A stretch of 41,418 bases of DNA from CAZUNO01 sp964621445 [NCBI: Candidatus Hadarchaeota archaeon] (GCA_964621445.1 CAZUNO010000019.1:1-41418); one strand, 5' to 3'; counted from the stretch's first letter, positions 23,924 through 33,676 are shown. Numbers and translations: made by a program. Notes: a model not told the origin generated them from the letters alone.

Positions 23924-25114
23924 CTATGCCAGGTCCAGATCCCTGTTGATCTCATCTTGATAGACCTCTAAATCCAGATTCATGACCTCGTCCATCGACA
24001 CCGTTTCCCCGCTCTCGGAGGACTCGAAAATGGCCATGGGCAAGGCCTGGGCCTTTGCTCCCATCTCCCCATCAACCTCTGGTTCACCGCCCTCCAGTAT
24101 TGCCCTAGCGAAATCCCACAACTCGATGGCCACGGTGGATTTGAAATCGCCGCGAATTCCGATTCCACCCGGGAACATCCGATCTTTTTCCTGGTCATCC
24201 ATCTCGGCAAGCATCCACCTGATCAGCTCCTCCTTGCCAACCGTTTTCTGTCCCCTGGGATTCATGGTCTCCGTGATAAGGCCGTTGTTCCAGCCCACGG
24301 ATCCCTTTACACCGTAGATAACCCTCTGATCGAGCTTCTCGCCCGGAGCGACGTCCGTCCATGTCCATACGCCCGAGGCCCCGCTTTCAAAGCTTATGAG
24401 GGCCAGACTGAGGTCCTCCACCGTATAGGGGCGTGAGCCCTTTCTCTCAGGCCAGGAGTCGTAACGGGTGTCCTCAAGGGTCTTGGTAACGGCCGATACC
24501 TCCTCTATAGGTCCTAAATTGTAGATGAAAAGATCGGCGTAGTGGACTCCCCCGTCCAGAATCCATCCACCCCCCGCCTTCATCTTGTCGTGTCTCCATC
24601 CCCAGGACCCGAGGGAGTAATTCAACTGCTGCCAGAAAATCATTCTGGGGTCCCCTATCTTCCCGGTTTCCAGCGCCCAGTGGATGGCCCGGTTCTCCGA
24701 GTTTCTCCTGTAGTTCTCCGCCACGGCCAGGGTCACGCCCTGATCGTCTGCGGCCTCGATCATCATCCTGCCTGTTCGCATGGTTATGGCCAGCGGCTTC
24801 TCGACCATTACGTTCAGTCCCGCTTCCATGCAGGGAAGGGCAATGGAGTGATGTGAACGGTGTTCGGTGCAGATATCGACGGCATCGAGCTGCTCCTGCC
24901 CCAGCATCTCCTCTAGATCGGTGTAGGTGTGGGGTGTTTTTTCCTGGAACTCGGAGATCTGGGACGCCCTTGCCATTGCCGCTTTTGCGTTTAGATCGCA
25001 GGTAGCTTCCACCTCCAGGTTAGAGACCCCGACCTCATGGAGTTCAGCTAGCCCCCGGACATGTGCGTTTGATATGCCACCGCAACCTATGATTGCCATC
25101 CTGACCTTATCCAT
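23924..25114 (-). CDS. Gfo/Idh/MocA family oxidoreductase
   Basis: A 396-residue NAD(P)-dependent sugar or inositol-type dehydrogenase. The Rossmann motif is AIIGCGGISNAH (about residues 8-19), the family motif is VEKPLAITM, and the C-terminal domain has GGGWILDGGVHYADLF with the catalytic-type His. The substrate is unknown; close neighbours do not form a clear sugar pathway. Start ATG 25114. The ZIP transporter upstream on the same strand ends 59 bases away. Confidence 0.88.
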   Translation of the reverse strand: MDKVRMAIIGCGGISNAHVRGLAELHEVGVSNLEVEATCDLNAKAAMARASQISEFQEKTPHTYTDLEEMLGQEQLDAVDICTEHRSHHSIALPCMEAGLNVMVEKPLAITMRTGRMMIEAADDQGVTLAVAENYRRNSENRAIHWALETGKIGDPRMIFWQQLNYSLGSWGWRHDKMKAGGGWILDGGVHYADLFIYNLGPIEEVSAVTKTLEDTRYDSWPERKGSRPYTVEDLSLALISFESGASGVWTWTDVAPGEKLDQRVIYGVKGSVGWNNGLITETMNPRGQKTVGKEELIRWMLAEMDDQEKDRMFPGGIGIRGDFKSTVAIELWDFARAILEGGEPEVDGEMGAKAQALPMAIFESSESGETVSMDEVMNLDLEVYQDEINRDLDLA

Positions 25115-25173
25115 CCAATCACGACCTGGGAGTCTTGGTGGTGGCCATAAAAATGGAACATGGTGGAGGTTAT

Positions 25174-25920
25174 CTAGAGAATATAGAGGCTGATCATCAT
25201 GATGAACATTCCAAGAAACAGTCCGTACATACCATGGTGAAGATCTCCGTAGCGGTTGGCCACTGGGATCAGCTCATCGAAACAGATGAAGACCATGATT
25301 CCACCGACCAGGGCAAGAACCGATGATAGGACAGAGTCGGTTAGAAAGGGGAGAAGGAGAAGATAGCCGATCACGGCACCGGCGGGTTCCGCCAGGCCAG
25401 AGAGAAGGGAGTAAAAGAAGGCCTTCCGCCGGTCGCCAGATGCGTAAAAAATGGGCACGGAGACGCAGACCCCCTCGGGGATATTGTGTATGGCGATGGC
25501 CAAGGCAATGGGGATGCCCAGGTTGGGGGAGCTAATTGATACGGCAAGTACCGCCAAGCCCTCCGGGAAGTTGTGTATCGCAATGCCCAGGGCGGTCATG
25601 ATGCCCACCCTTTCAAGTCTCCAGGTCTGGGCGTCCTCGCGGGTATCCATATGGGTGTGAGGAATAATCCTGTCAAGTATGAACATTGCCCCTATACCCC
25701 CGAAAAAGGAAAGGTTGGCCATCAGAAATCCCACCTCGGTAATGGCCTGGGCAAGCAGCTCGGCGAAGGATATGTAGATCATTACCCCGGCCGAGAATCC
25801 GAGCAGGATTGAGAGACAGCTGAGCTTGGGTTTCCTGATGAGGTAAGCGATGGAGCTTCCTATACCCGTGGACAAACCGGCGAGCGAGGTCAGTAGAAAG
25901 GCGAATGCAATCCTCTGCAT
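25174..25920 (-). CDS. ZIP-family metal transporter (ZupT-like)
   Basis: A 248-residue integral membrane protein with about eight helices, probably importing zinc or another divalent metal. The two metal-coordinating motifs are clear: HNFPEGLAV in helix 4 and HNIPEGVCV in helix 5. The cytoplasmic loop between helices 3 and 4 has the His-rich IIPHTHMD. The length is normal for ZupT/GufA-type proteins. Start ATG 25920. It lies 20 bases downstream of the frameshifted copy B gene. Confidence 0.9.
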   Translation of the reverse strand: MQRIAFAFLLTSLAGLSTGIGSSIAYLIRKPKLSCLSILLGFSAGVMIYISFAELLAQAITEVGFLMANLSFFGGIGAMFILDRIIPHTHMDTREDAQTWRLERVGIMTALGIAIHNFPEGLAVLAVSISSPNLGIPIALAIAIHNIPEGVCVSVPIFYASGDRRKAFFYSLLSGLAEPAGAVIGYLLLLPFLTDSVLSSVLALVGGIMVFICFDELIPVANRYGDLHHGMYGLFLGMFIMMISLYIL

Positions 25921-25940
25921 GTTTATTACCCGAGAACCAG

Positions 25941-27184
25941 CTAGCGGCTGGTTCTTGTGATTGATGCCTTCCTGAAAAGCCTTTTTCTAATCATCAGCTG
26001 ATCCAGCACGAAGCCGGTAATCATGAGGGCCGAGACTATGACCAACCACTCTACGGTGTATACCCAGAGAAGCGCCCTTTCCCTTATTCTCATGGCCTCC
26101 CTTCCCAGCTCCTCGAGGGCGGATATGGAGTTTCGGGATAATTCGATTGCCCCCTGAACATCGCCCTCCAGGTAAAGCTCGTTGGACTCCTTCAGCTGCT
26201 CCCGGATGGATGAAAGCTTGCGATCCAGGGGATTGGTGTTTGCCCCGAACTTGCCCACGAATGAAAACAGGTCCACTATGTATGAGTGTTGGTGGTGAAA
26301 ATCCGAGATGGACTGCCTGTATTCGTGGACCAGCCGTATGTTTTCCAGGTATTCCCGACCGGATACGTCGAGGAGATAATTGATCAATATGTCCTGGCCA
26401 AATTCATTCCGGGTGGGGTTCCTTATACCCGACCACCAGGAGTGGCCAAGGAAGGATTCGAAGGCGTTGGTTTTACCCTCACCGTATTTCCAGATAACCG
26501 AGGCTGAGGCCCTGGATGCAAAGTTGTATCCCGTATAGAATTCCGATTCCATCCAGCCATAGCTCGTTGATCCCTCCCTGGGAAGGATGATTCGTGTCCG
26601 GCCGCCGACCACGTCTTCGATGCCCAGGGGAACAAAGGGAAGAAGCGGGTTGCTTTCCAACTGTTTGTTGACCCTGATCTGGAAGATCTTGTCATAGGAA
26701 ATACCCGAGTTCCATAGCTCCTTGACTGCCAGCACGTCGTTGGCAAAGATCTCCCAGATACCGGAAGCTATCCAGCTGGGATGCAGGGGACCGCTCATGC
26801 CACCCATATCCGTGGCGGCACCGACTCCCGATTCGACTGCCTTCTTTATCATCTGTATGTACTGTGCCCTAAAGAACCGCACATCGCCCCCGCTAAACAG
26901 AATGCATTCATATTCCCTCAGGCTTCTTCATTGCGCGGGAAGTAGATCCTCAGGGTTCTCCTGGCGCTCTCTGCGGTGATGGTTTCGGCATCGTAGAACC
27001 TGGTGGGTACGAGTGTTGCTTCGAATCCGGGGTCCTGGGATAACCACGATGATACCGGTGTGGTTACAGGAGAAACTGAGCCGACGGCAAAGACGCTGAC
27101 CTTTTCCTGCGCCTGAGAATTTCCACATAACAGGGACAGGGCGATCATTATCAGTATGTATCTCAGGTAACGGCCCATGTCCAA
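25941..27184 (-). pseudogene. Frameshifted paralogue (copy B) of the GATase-like anchored protein
   Basis: Two frames together encode about 414 residues with the same plan as the protein at 4004-5206. The first runs from 27184 (signal with LSLLC, then TLRIYFPRNEE) to a TGA at about 26918. The second resumes as SLREYECILFSGGDVRFF. Restoring one base near 26920 rejoins them, and the site aligns with RTEEELF in copy A. The rest is intact: AVESGVGAATDMGGMSG, a coiled-coil stretch and a C-terminal helix introduced by RALLWVYTVEW and ended by RKRLFRK. The cause is a single-base loss, either real or a sequencing error. Confidence 0.8.
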
Positions 27185-27250
27185 GGGGAACCATATTCTT
27201 GTTTTAAATGCTAACCAGGAGGGGTGCCTCTTCAGATGGATTTACCCCAT

Positions 27251-28087
27251 CTATATTCCATCCTTCACTGGGGGTTCCGAGCCATAATAGACGACGAATA
27301 TTAGCCAGGCCATGAAGAATCCAAATCCAATCGTGGTGTGGTAATCTACCGCGATCTGGCCCCATGCAATAACCGCGAATACCACGGCCACCAGGCGCAG
27401 CACACTTGCCGCATAGAAGCCGGCGAATGATGCCAGTACCCATATAGTCCTATCCTTGATTCCTCTACCTGATTCGATTATTGGGACCGCGGATATGAAT
27501 CCAAATGCAAGTATACCCTTGATCCCGGTGCAACCGTAGTCGATGAGCAGTCGGGCGGACTCCCTGTCGGGGAGGATTAGTTTTGGGCCCTGGGTAGTGA
27601 CCTCGCTTCCCAGAATTCTGCAAAGAAATGCCACCAATCCGGCGAGGGCAACATCGTAGCCAAGCCAGTCCACAAGTGCACGTTCTATTGAGTACCCGAA
27701 ACCGATGAAGGCGAAGAACGCGCCTGGAACCCAGAATTTCTGGAGAGAGCGGTAACCAAAGAGGGCAATGCACAGCCCAACGAAGACCACCAGCATATCG
27801 AAAATGCCGAAAATCCTCTCCGATGGTGTTTGAAGGAGGTCCCGGGCCATAACGGCTATGACCAAAGCCAGGCCTGCTACTACCTCCCACCCAGCCGGCT
27901 TTGTTTTCAGCGCACGGTCCTTATTTAGCTCGGACCATTGAAATGACATCCATATTACCAGGGTCAGTGGAATGACCCAGAAGTAGGTCCTGGTGGTGTG
28001 AAGAACATAGTAGGTGAAGGGGTTGACTATCATAAGGGTGAATAGAATCGGAAGTAAATGAAGACGATTTATCTGGTTGAGCCTCAT
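27251..28087 (-). CDS. Archaeosortase/exosortase-like membrane protein
   Basis: A 278-residue polytopic protein (about eight helices) with the exosortase/archaeosortase signature: Cys186 in IDYGCTGIKGILAF, Arg231 in ASVLRLVAVV and His250 in YHTTIGFGFF. These enzymes process C-terminal sorting signals of surface proteins as a Cys-Arg-His transpeptidase-like triad (family knowledge). Start ATG 28087. It is 66 bases upstream of copy B on the same strand, and several nearby proteins have a C-terminal helix, so targets may be close. No classic PGF or PEF motif was seen, so the recognised motif is unknown. Confidence 0.82.
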   Translation of the reverse strand: MRLNQINRLHLLPILFTLMIVNPFTYYVLHTTRTYFWVIPLTLVIWMSFQWSELNKDRALKTKPAGWEVVAGLALVIAVMARDLLQTPSERIFGIFDMLVVFVGLCIALFGYRSLQKFWVPGAFFAFIGFGYSIERALVDWLGYDVALAGLVAFLCRILGSEVTTQGPKLILPDRESARLLIDYGCTGIKGILAFGFISAVPIIESGRGIKDRTIWVLASFAGFYAASVLRLVAVVFAVIAWGQIAVDYHTTIGFGFFMAWLIFVVYYGSEPPVKDGI

Positions 28088-28196
28088 CGGACATCATCGG
28101 TCTAAGGAAACTGCTAGTTGGTGTTCTTGGAGGGGGGTCATCTAAAAAGTTGGTCCTCTCCTACCCTATGATGGTTACGAACGAGTTTGATACCGG

Positions 28197-29666
28197 TTAA
28201 TCCGATCGCACCCATATGGGGCTGGACCAGGCTATATCCCCGTCAAACTGGGTCGCCCGAACGTAGTATGAGCTTTCTTTCTCGAAGTCCTGGTCATGCC
28301 AGGTCATTTGGAACTTGTCCTTCTGCGAATTGAACCCTGTCTCGCCCCGGTAGCGGTCAAACCTCTCCACCGTTTCGCCGTTCTTCACTATCTCAACCTC
28401 GATAAGGGGGCCGTGGGTGCAGGCCACAAGTATGTTCAGGTCCACCTGCTTGGACTCAACATCCGATCCCATGGGCTGGCCCTCAATTTCGGTCCACAGA
28501 AGGATCTCCTCCAGGGTTGTCGCGTAACACCGCCGGGAACGCAGGGCATTGAAAAGGGATTCGGTGGTAAGCTGGGGAGCGAATATCGCCGCAACCCCAC
28601 CGGGATATGGAAAGAGCTGCTTTCCTCCCCACTGGGGGTAGGCCATGGGCACAGGGCCTCCCGGGGTCGTGCAGTGGCTGTCCGAACCCCCGATCACGCC
28701 CAGGGGGAAGCCATGTTTCAGGGCATATCTGTAGTAGTGGCTCTTCTCGGGATGTCTGCCCTCGATGGTGGGCCGGGAGCTGCAGTATTCCTCGGATGAT
28801 CCCCATTGGGAATATATCTCCATAACCGGTTCCACATCCAGTCCCCCGAAATGGCTCTTAGAGAAGTCCCTTCCCCTAACGGCGCGGCTGGTGTGGTGGC
28901 ATATGGCGAGTGCATCCCTGTCCCTGGCGAAATCAAACATTGAATCCAGGCTGCCCCCATCCTCGGTCTTGAAGCTCATGTAGTCCCCGGAAAAGCCGGG
29001 AAAATAGAGGTTGAAGTGTCCCCCGTCCTCACCGTCATAATCCCCCTCGAAACCCAGTACTGGATTGAAGTCCCCGGGGCGGTGCCAGCGCTTGGTAGAG
29101 CACTTTATCTCCGACCAGCCATCATCATCCATCTTGCTGCCGTGATCGGCCATGGCACAGAAGTCATGTCCAAGTATATCGCTGGCAAACCAGTAGCCGT
29201 AATCGGGACTCTTGGGCAGATATGGAATGCCACATCTTCCCAGTTTGCTATGCACATGGAGATCTCCCCAATAGAGGCGATAATCGGGATCGGGCCTGGC
29301 CCATATGGGGTGACATCTCCCGGACGGGTAGTGCCCGCCGGGTCGGGAAACCTTGAATCTGGCAATGGAGGTCTGGGGAACCGAACAGTCGGATATGACC
29401 AGGGTCCCACCATGGTGGCTCTGGAACTTCAACTCCTCGGGGAGTCCATGGATCCCTGAGTTATCGCTTACCTCCAGGACCCCCTGAAAGTCCTGGGCTG
29501 GATATCCGTCGACCCCGAGAATCGATGCCCTTATGTCAAATTTTTCACCTGGTTCCACTATGGAAGGCGCTGATATCCAGGCCCTGGTTGGTTCTTTGTA
29601 GGTCATTTGTAGGTCAGATTTTGGAAATTTATTCGACAAGATGGCCACGGGCACGATCTCATACAT
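28197..29666 (-). CDS. DUF3604/PHP-domain protein
   Basis: A 489-residue protein (469 if started at ATG 29606). A beta-rich N-terminal domain (about 25-125) is followed by a PHP-like metal-dependent domain matching DUF3604: LYWGDLHVHSKLGRCG, CAMADHGSKMDDDG, a His pair in CHHTSRAV and GGSDSHCTTPGG. A C-terminal beta domain follows (about 390-489). The His/Asp set would bind two or three metals and hydrolyse a phosphoester or similar. No signal peptide is visible, so it is probably intracellular. Substrate unknown. Confidence 0.75.
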   Translation of the reverse strand: MYEIVPVAILSNKFPKSDLQMTYKEPTRAWISAPSIVEPGEKFDIRASILGVDGYPAQDFQGVLEVSDNSGIHGLPEELKFQSHHGGTLVISDCSVPQTSIARFKVSRPGGHYPSGRCHPIWARPDPDYRLYWGDLHVHSKLGRCGIPYLPKSPDYGYWFASDILGHDFCAMADHGSKMDDDGWSEIKCSTKRWHRPGDFNPVLGFEGDYDGEDGGHFNLYFPGFSGDYMSFKTEDGGSLDSMFDFARDRDALAICHHTSRAVRGRDFSKSHFGGLDVEPVMEIYSQWGSSEEYCSSRPTIEGRHPEKSHYYRYALKHGFPLGVIGGSDSHCTTPGGPVPMAYPQWGGKQLFPYPGGVAAIFAPQLTTESLFNALRSRRCYATTLEEILLWTEIEGQPMGSDVESKQVDLNILVACTHGPLIEVEIVKNGETVERFDRYRGETGFNSQKDKFQMTWHDQDFEKESSYYVRATQFDGDIAWSSPIWVRSD

Positions 29667-29685
29667 ACCCTTTATTCTGTTTCGT

Positions 29686-31191
29686 CTAAAGGCATATCCA
29701 GAAGAACTCCACGTACTCCGGGGAATTAAGAACCCTGGAACCGGGAGGCAGGTGGATATGGTTACCGGAGAATCGCCTGAACTTCATGTCCCCCGCCTCG
29801 TATACGTATCCGCAGCGATCATATGCCCTCTCCGAGTCTATGCGCTCTACCCAGTAGTCCTTGACTATCTCGGCGCTACCTATGCTTTCATACCACTTGA
29901 GATCGTATGTTATCTTTCCCTGGTCGGCTAGGGACATAATGACGTCAAGCGCGGTGATAACACCGGTCTGGAAAACGTCGTCCCGGGTGTTATGGGCCTG
30001 TACCTCGACGTTTTTGAAATCAAGCCTGAATTCCCGACTTCTTATCATGACCCTCGGCACAATCACCTTTTCGGAATTGACATGAAACCTCTGGACCTCC
30101 TCTCGCCAGGTGGAGTATATGGATTCCAGTCTAAGGGGGTCCTCCCTCTCGAAGACCAGGGTTGTTCCGTCCTTCCAAGGATAGTGGTCGGGCCTGAACG
30201 CGCTTCTCTCAGGCCAACCTCCGCTGTAGTAGATCTGATACCACCAGTTGGGCTTCCCGTCTATCCTGTCGATGATGTTTGAGTTTAGGTCCTGGTCATA
30301 GTGGTAATCAAGGGTGATTTCTTCCTGGCCGTCAAGGTGGACCAGAATATCCATGATGGAAAAATATCCGGGGCGAAAGATGTCCGGTCTAATCGTCTCG
30401 ACCTGGGCAGGATCGAAGGAGTAGCTTTGACCTTCGATCTTGAGGTTACCCTCCAGCGATGGCATGGTTGACCCGTTCGGAAACCCGTGGCCGTCTCCGG
30501 GGTCGGGGTCCTTATCTTTCCCATCTTCTCCCGATAGCAAACTGCCAAGACCCACAAATGCGGCCAGGGTTGCGGTTCCTATTAGGGCCAGGTAGGAAAT
30601 AAATTTCCTTCTGGTATCCCTGCCCTCTCCGTTTTCAGGGCTGGTTTCCTGTTCCTTACGTCTCTTGGAGGACCCTCGCGCCCTCCTGAAGGCCATGAAC
30701 CCGCCAAAGAAGATGTGTACAAGGAATATCAGCAGAAATATTGGGTCATATTTCAGGTGTTCGTTAAAGGGGATGGAGAAGATGCCGAACCAGCTGAGAC
30801 CGGAGAGTATTAGAACCAAACTCAGTATGGCCAGGGGCCAACAGGTAAGTCTCAGACCAAGCCTCAGTGAAGATGCAAGCCTGGCCCGGCCATTTCTAAT
30901 GCGTTCCAGCATGGATCGCCATCGAAATGGCAGGAGAAAAAAGCCGACCAGGAGGTGATAGCCCAGGAGGGAGATGAATATCCACTCGGTAGCGATGTGT
31001 AGCCACCTAAGATACCTCCGAGGGATGAAATCATCACTCTGCCCGTAGCCGGTGACCAGAAGCAGGATGGTGAAGGCCACCAGTAGCCAGGCTAGTTTTC
31101 TGTTAAGGCGGACCAGCCGGGATATTACTTCCCTGCGCACGGGACTGGAGCGACTGGGGCGATAAAAAACTGATCGGGGAACCGTTCGCAT
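29686..31191 (-). CDS. Cytochrome b-like membrane protein with two similar soluble domains
   Basis: A 501-residue protein. About four helices in the first 190 residues carry His residues (LHIATEW, GYHLLVGFF, LVHIFFGGF) placed as in di-haem cytochrome b561/ferric-reductase-like domains. A Lys/Arg-rich stretch and another hydrophobic segment (RRKFISYLALIGTATLAAF) follow. The last 270 residues contain two similar units: IMDILVHLDGQEEITLDYHY and LDVIMSLADQGKITYDLKWY, each followed by an Ile-Asp-Gly/Arg-Ile-Asp turn and a Tyr-rich strand, like DUF4430-type domains. Redox function is inference. ATG 31191 avoids overlap with the divergent gene. Confidence 0.65.
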   Translation of the reverse strand: MRTVPRSVFYRPSRSSPVRREVISRLVRLNRKLAWLLVAFTILLLVTGYGQSDDFIPRRYLRWLHIATEWIFISLLGYHLLVGFFLLPFRWRSMLERIRNGRARLASSLRLGLRLTCWPLAILSLVLILSGLSWFGIFSIPFNEHLKYDPIFLLIFLVHIFFGGFMAFRRARGSSKRRKEQETSPENGEGRDTRRKFISYLALIGTATLAAFVGLGSLLSGEDGKDKDPDPGDGHGFPNGSTMPSLEGNLKIEGQSYSFDPAQVETIRPDIFRPGYFSIMDILVHLDGQEEITLDYHYDQDLNSNIIDRIDGKPNWWYQIYYSGGWPERSAFRPDHYPWKDGTTLVFEREDPLRLESIYSTWREEVQRFHVNSEKVIVPRVMIRSREFRLDFKNVEVQAHNTRDDVFQTGVITALDVIMSLADQGKITYDLKWYESIGSAEIVKDYWVERIDSERAYDRCGYVYEAGDMKFRRFSGNHIHLPPGSRVLNSPEYVEFFWICL

Positions 31192-31227
31192 GTCGGCGGT
31201 TGACGGTCCACAGATCACCCTGCGAGA

Positions 31228-31237
31228 GAAATAAAAG
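31228..31237 (+). promoter_or_regulatory. TATA box of the CocE-like gene
   Basis: GAAATAAAAG ends 21 nt before the GTG at 31259, indicating a leaderless mRNA and supporting that start. Confidence 0.5.
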
Positions 31238-31258
31238 AGGCACTCCTGAAACTCGTTA

Positions 31259-33652
31259 GTGATTATCGTGGGTTTTAGTCGTCGCCTTGTCTTAGTGGCC
31301 TTCCTGTCCCTGGCCTGTATAGGGAGTGTAGGGGCCGAGGAGACGTTAATGGTGCACATGAGGGATGGGACCCGGTTGGCGACGGATGTTTACCTCCCTA
31401 AAGGAGAGGGGCCCTGGCCGGTGATCCTGTCCCGAACTCCATATGGAAGATTCAGGATCGATGAAATAACCGGGGCTGGTTATGCCGTGGTTACCCAGGA
31501 CTGGAGGGGTTACGGCCTATCGGAAGGGGAGAAGATTCCTTTTGAGGCCGAGGGATGGGGAGAATTCAGGGACGGATATGACACTGTGGAGTGGATTGCC
31601 GAACAGGAGTGGTGCAATGGATTTATCGGTACCTGGGGAGGGTCGGCGCTGGGAATTGCCCAGAACCTGATGGCAGGGAGCTACCCTCCCCAGCTGGTGT
31701 GCCAGCACATACTAGCCGCTGCCTGGGATATGTACCCAGACATGTTCTTCCAGGGCGGGGTGCTCAGGAAATCACTGGTGGAGACCTGGTGGTTGGTCCA
31801 CGGTAATCAGTCCCATCTCCAGCAACTACTTTCCCATCCCGACTACGATGATCGATGGGAACTACTGAACTGTAGTCGGAGGGTGGAGAACATGACCTAT
31901 CCGGCCATGCATATCGGAGGTTGGTACGACATATTCTCCCAGGGAACCATCGATGCATTCGTGGAAAGGCAGAACCGGGGAGGGAACGGTTCGGCGGGGA
32001 ACCAGAAACTGGTAATGGGTCCCTGGTGGCATGGAGGTCTGGGAAAAATGACCCAGGGTGAGCTCACCTTTCCTGAGAATGCTCGGTATCCCGATCTGTG
32101 GCCCGATACCATACAGTTCTTCGACCTGTGGATGAAGGGGGAGGATTCGGGATTTGATATGGGGCCCGCAATTCGTTACTATGTTATGGGGGACGTTGAC
32201 GATCCACGGGCACCCGGAAATGAATGGCGAACCGCGGATAGCTGGCCTCCACCCAACGAGGAGACGTCACTATACATCTCGGGGAACGATCTGCAAAGGG
32301 ACCCGGGAAAGGATCTGTCCACGAGCTACCAGTATGACCCGAATGACCCTGTTTCCACCCTGGGGGGCGCCAATCTGGTGATACCTGCTGGTCCCATGGA
32401 CCAGTCCTCCCTTGAGGGTCGGAGCGACGTGCTGGCATTCTCCACCCAACCACTCACGGTCCCTGTGGAGATTTCGGGGAGGATACGTTTTCGGCTATTC
32501 GCTTCCTCCTCCTGCAAGGACACGGATTTCGTGGTCAAGCTGACCGATATCTATCCTGACGGCAGGTCCATGTTAATCACCGACGGTGCAATAAGGGGCT
32601 CTCATCGACTTTCCATGAGCCGATCCGACCCCCTGGTCCCGGGAGAGATCCGTGAGTTCTGGATAGATCTGTGGTCGACGAGCATTATCCTGGACCGGGG
32701 ACATCGTATAGGAGTCCAGATATCTTCAAGCAACTCTCCCAGATTTCAGCCAAATACCAATACGATTGGCCTGGATGGAGATAAAATGATAGCAAATAAC
32801 ACCATATTCATCGGGAACTCCAATCCGTCATGCATAATACTGCCCATCGCTGGTCCTGACTCCGATGGTGATGGTATGTATGACTACCTGGACTCCCTGC
32901 CTGAAACGGCCGGGCCCTCACCGTCGGATTCTGAGCTGTTGGATCTGATGGAGGATGTGAGGAAAGAGGTTGATTCTCTGGATGGGGGAAGGGTTCGAGA
33001 ACTCTTGGAATATTCCTTGGAGGTTGCAAACCGGGCCCTGAACCGGGGTGATTCGATTCGTGCCGGCCACCTTATGGAGCTGGTTGAGGAAGGGGTGGGC
33101 CATACCCACGGGAATCTTAGCAATGAGGGCATATCGATCTACAGCCAATCACTTTACCATGCCCAAGAGAAGGCAAACCGGTCGAATTTTGCGGAGATGG
33201 TGAGCTGTATTCGCGCTGGATGGATCCTGGCGGGAATAAATGAAGAGCTGAGGGATACGAATGCCAAACAGGTGCTTTCCGGCCTGATCCTGGAAGCCGT
33301 AAATGAGATGGACAAGGAGGGCTGCGGGTCCGCCACATTGATAGAGGAGTGGGTGGTTGATCCCCATATCCGGGCAATAGCTTCTGGTATTCATTCGGCC
33401 AGGGAGAGGGAAATTCCGGAGGGTGAGCTGGGCCTGGTAGAGGATATGTTCTTCTCTGCCCTGGAGAAACACGTCCAGATGAGGAGCGAAAGCTCGGATG
33501 TGATTCTCCGACAGGTAGAGAACCGTCTTAGGAACATGGGAATTGAGATTGGAGAGCTAGACCCGGTTTCGATGGTTCTAATCCTTCTATTGGCCATAGC
33601 GGTAATGTATGAAACCGGACCTACCAGTGCCGTTCAAAAAGGGAATAAATAA
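31259..33652 (+). CDS. Secreted, anchored CocE/S15-family hydrolase
   Basis: A 797-residue extracellular hydrolase. An N-terminal signal (about 1-26) precedes a peptidase S15/CocE alpha/beta-hydrolase domain with Ser129 (GTWGGSALG), Asp224 (GGWYDIF) and His258 (GPWWHGG). A PepX_C-like jelly-roll follows (about 365-530). Next come a Ca-binding-like DSDGDGMYDYLD, a helical C-terminal region (about 555-760) and one C-terminal helix (SMVLILLLAIAVMY). Family members cut Xaa-Pro peptides or hydrolyse esters and amides; the substrate is unknown. GTG 31259 or 31268 starts it. It ends 24 bases before the giant C25 protease, probably sharing its locus. Confidence 0.83.
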   Translation: MIIVGFSRRLVLVAFLSLACIGSVGAEETLMVHMRDGTRLATDVYLPKGEGPWPVILSRTPYGRFRIDEITGAGYAVVTQDWRGYGLSEGEKIPFEAEGWGEFRDGYDTVEWIAEQEWCNGFIGTWGGSALGIAQNLMAGSYPPQLVCQHILAAAWDMYPDMFFQGGVLRKSLVETWWLVHGNQSHLQQLLSHPDYDDRWELLNCSRRVENMTYPAMHIGGWYDIFSQGTIDAFVERQNRGGNGSAGNQKLVMGPWWHGGLGKMTQGELTFPENARYPDLWPDTIQFFDLWMKGEDSGFDMGPAIRYYVMGDVDDPRAPGNEWRTADSWPPPNEETSLYISGNDLQRDPGKDLSTSYQYDPNDPVSTLGGANLVIPAGPMDQSSLEGRSDVLAFSTQPLTVPVEISGRIRFRLFASSSCKDTDFVVKLTDIYPDGRSMLITDGAIRGSHRLSMSRSDPLVPGEIREFWIDLWSTSIILDRGHRIGVQISSSNSPRFQPNTNTIGLDGDKMIANNTIFIGNSNPSCIILPIAGPDSDGDGMYDYLDSLPETAGPSPSDSELLDLMEDVRKEVDSLDGGRVRELLEYSLEVANRALNRGDSIRAGHLMELVEEGVGHTHGNLSNEGISIYSQSLYHAQEKANRSNFAEMVSCIRAGWILAGINEELRDTNAKQVLSGLILEAVNEMDKEGCGSATLIEEWVVDPHIRAIASGIHSAREREIPEGELGLVEDMFFSALEKHVQMRSESSDVILRQVENRLRNMGIEIGELDPVSMVLILLLAIAVMYETGPTSAVQKGNK
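33641..33652 (+). promoter_or_regulatory. TATA box of the giant protease gene
   Basis: GGAATAAATAAG lies 25-36 nt upstream of ATG 33677, overlapping the end of the preceding gene. It gives the protease its own leaderless transcript. Confidence 0.45.
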
Positions 33653-33676
33653 GAACCCTGACTCTTCCTTGCTGGG

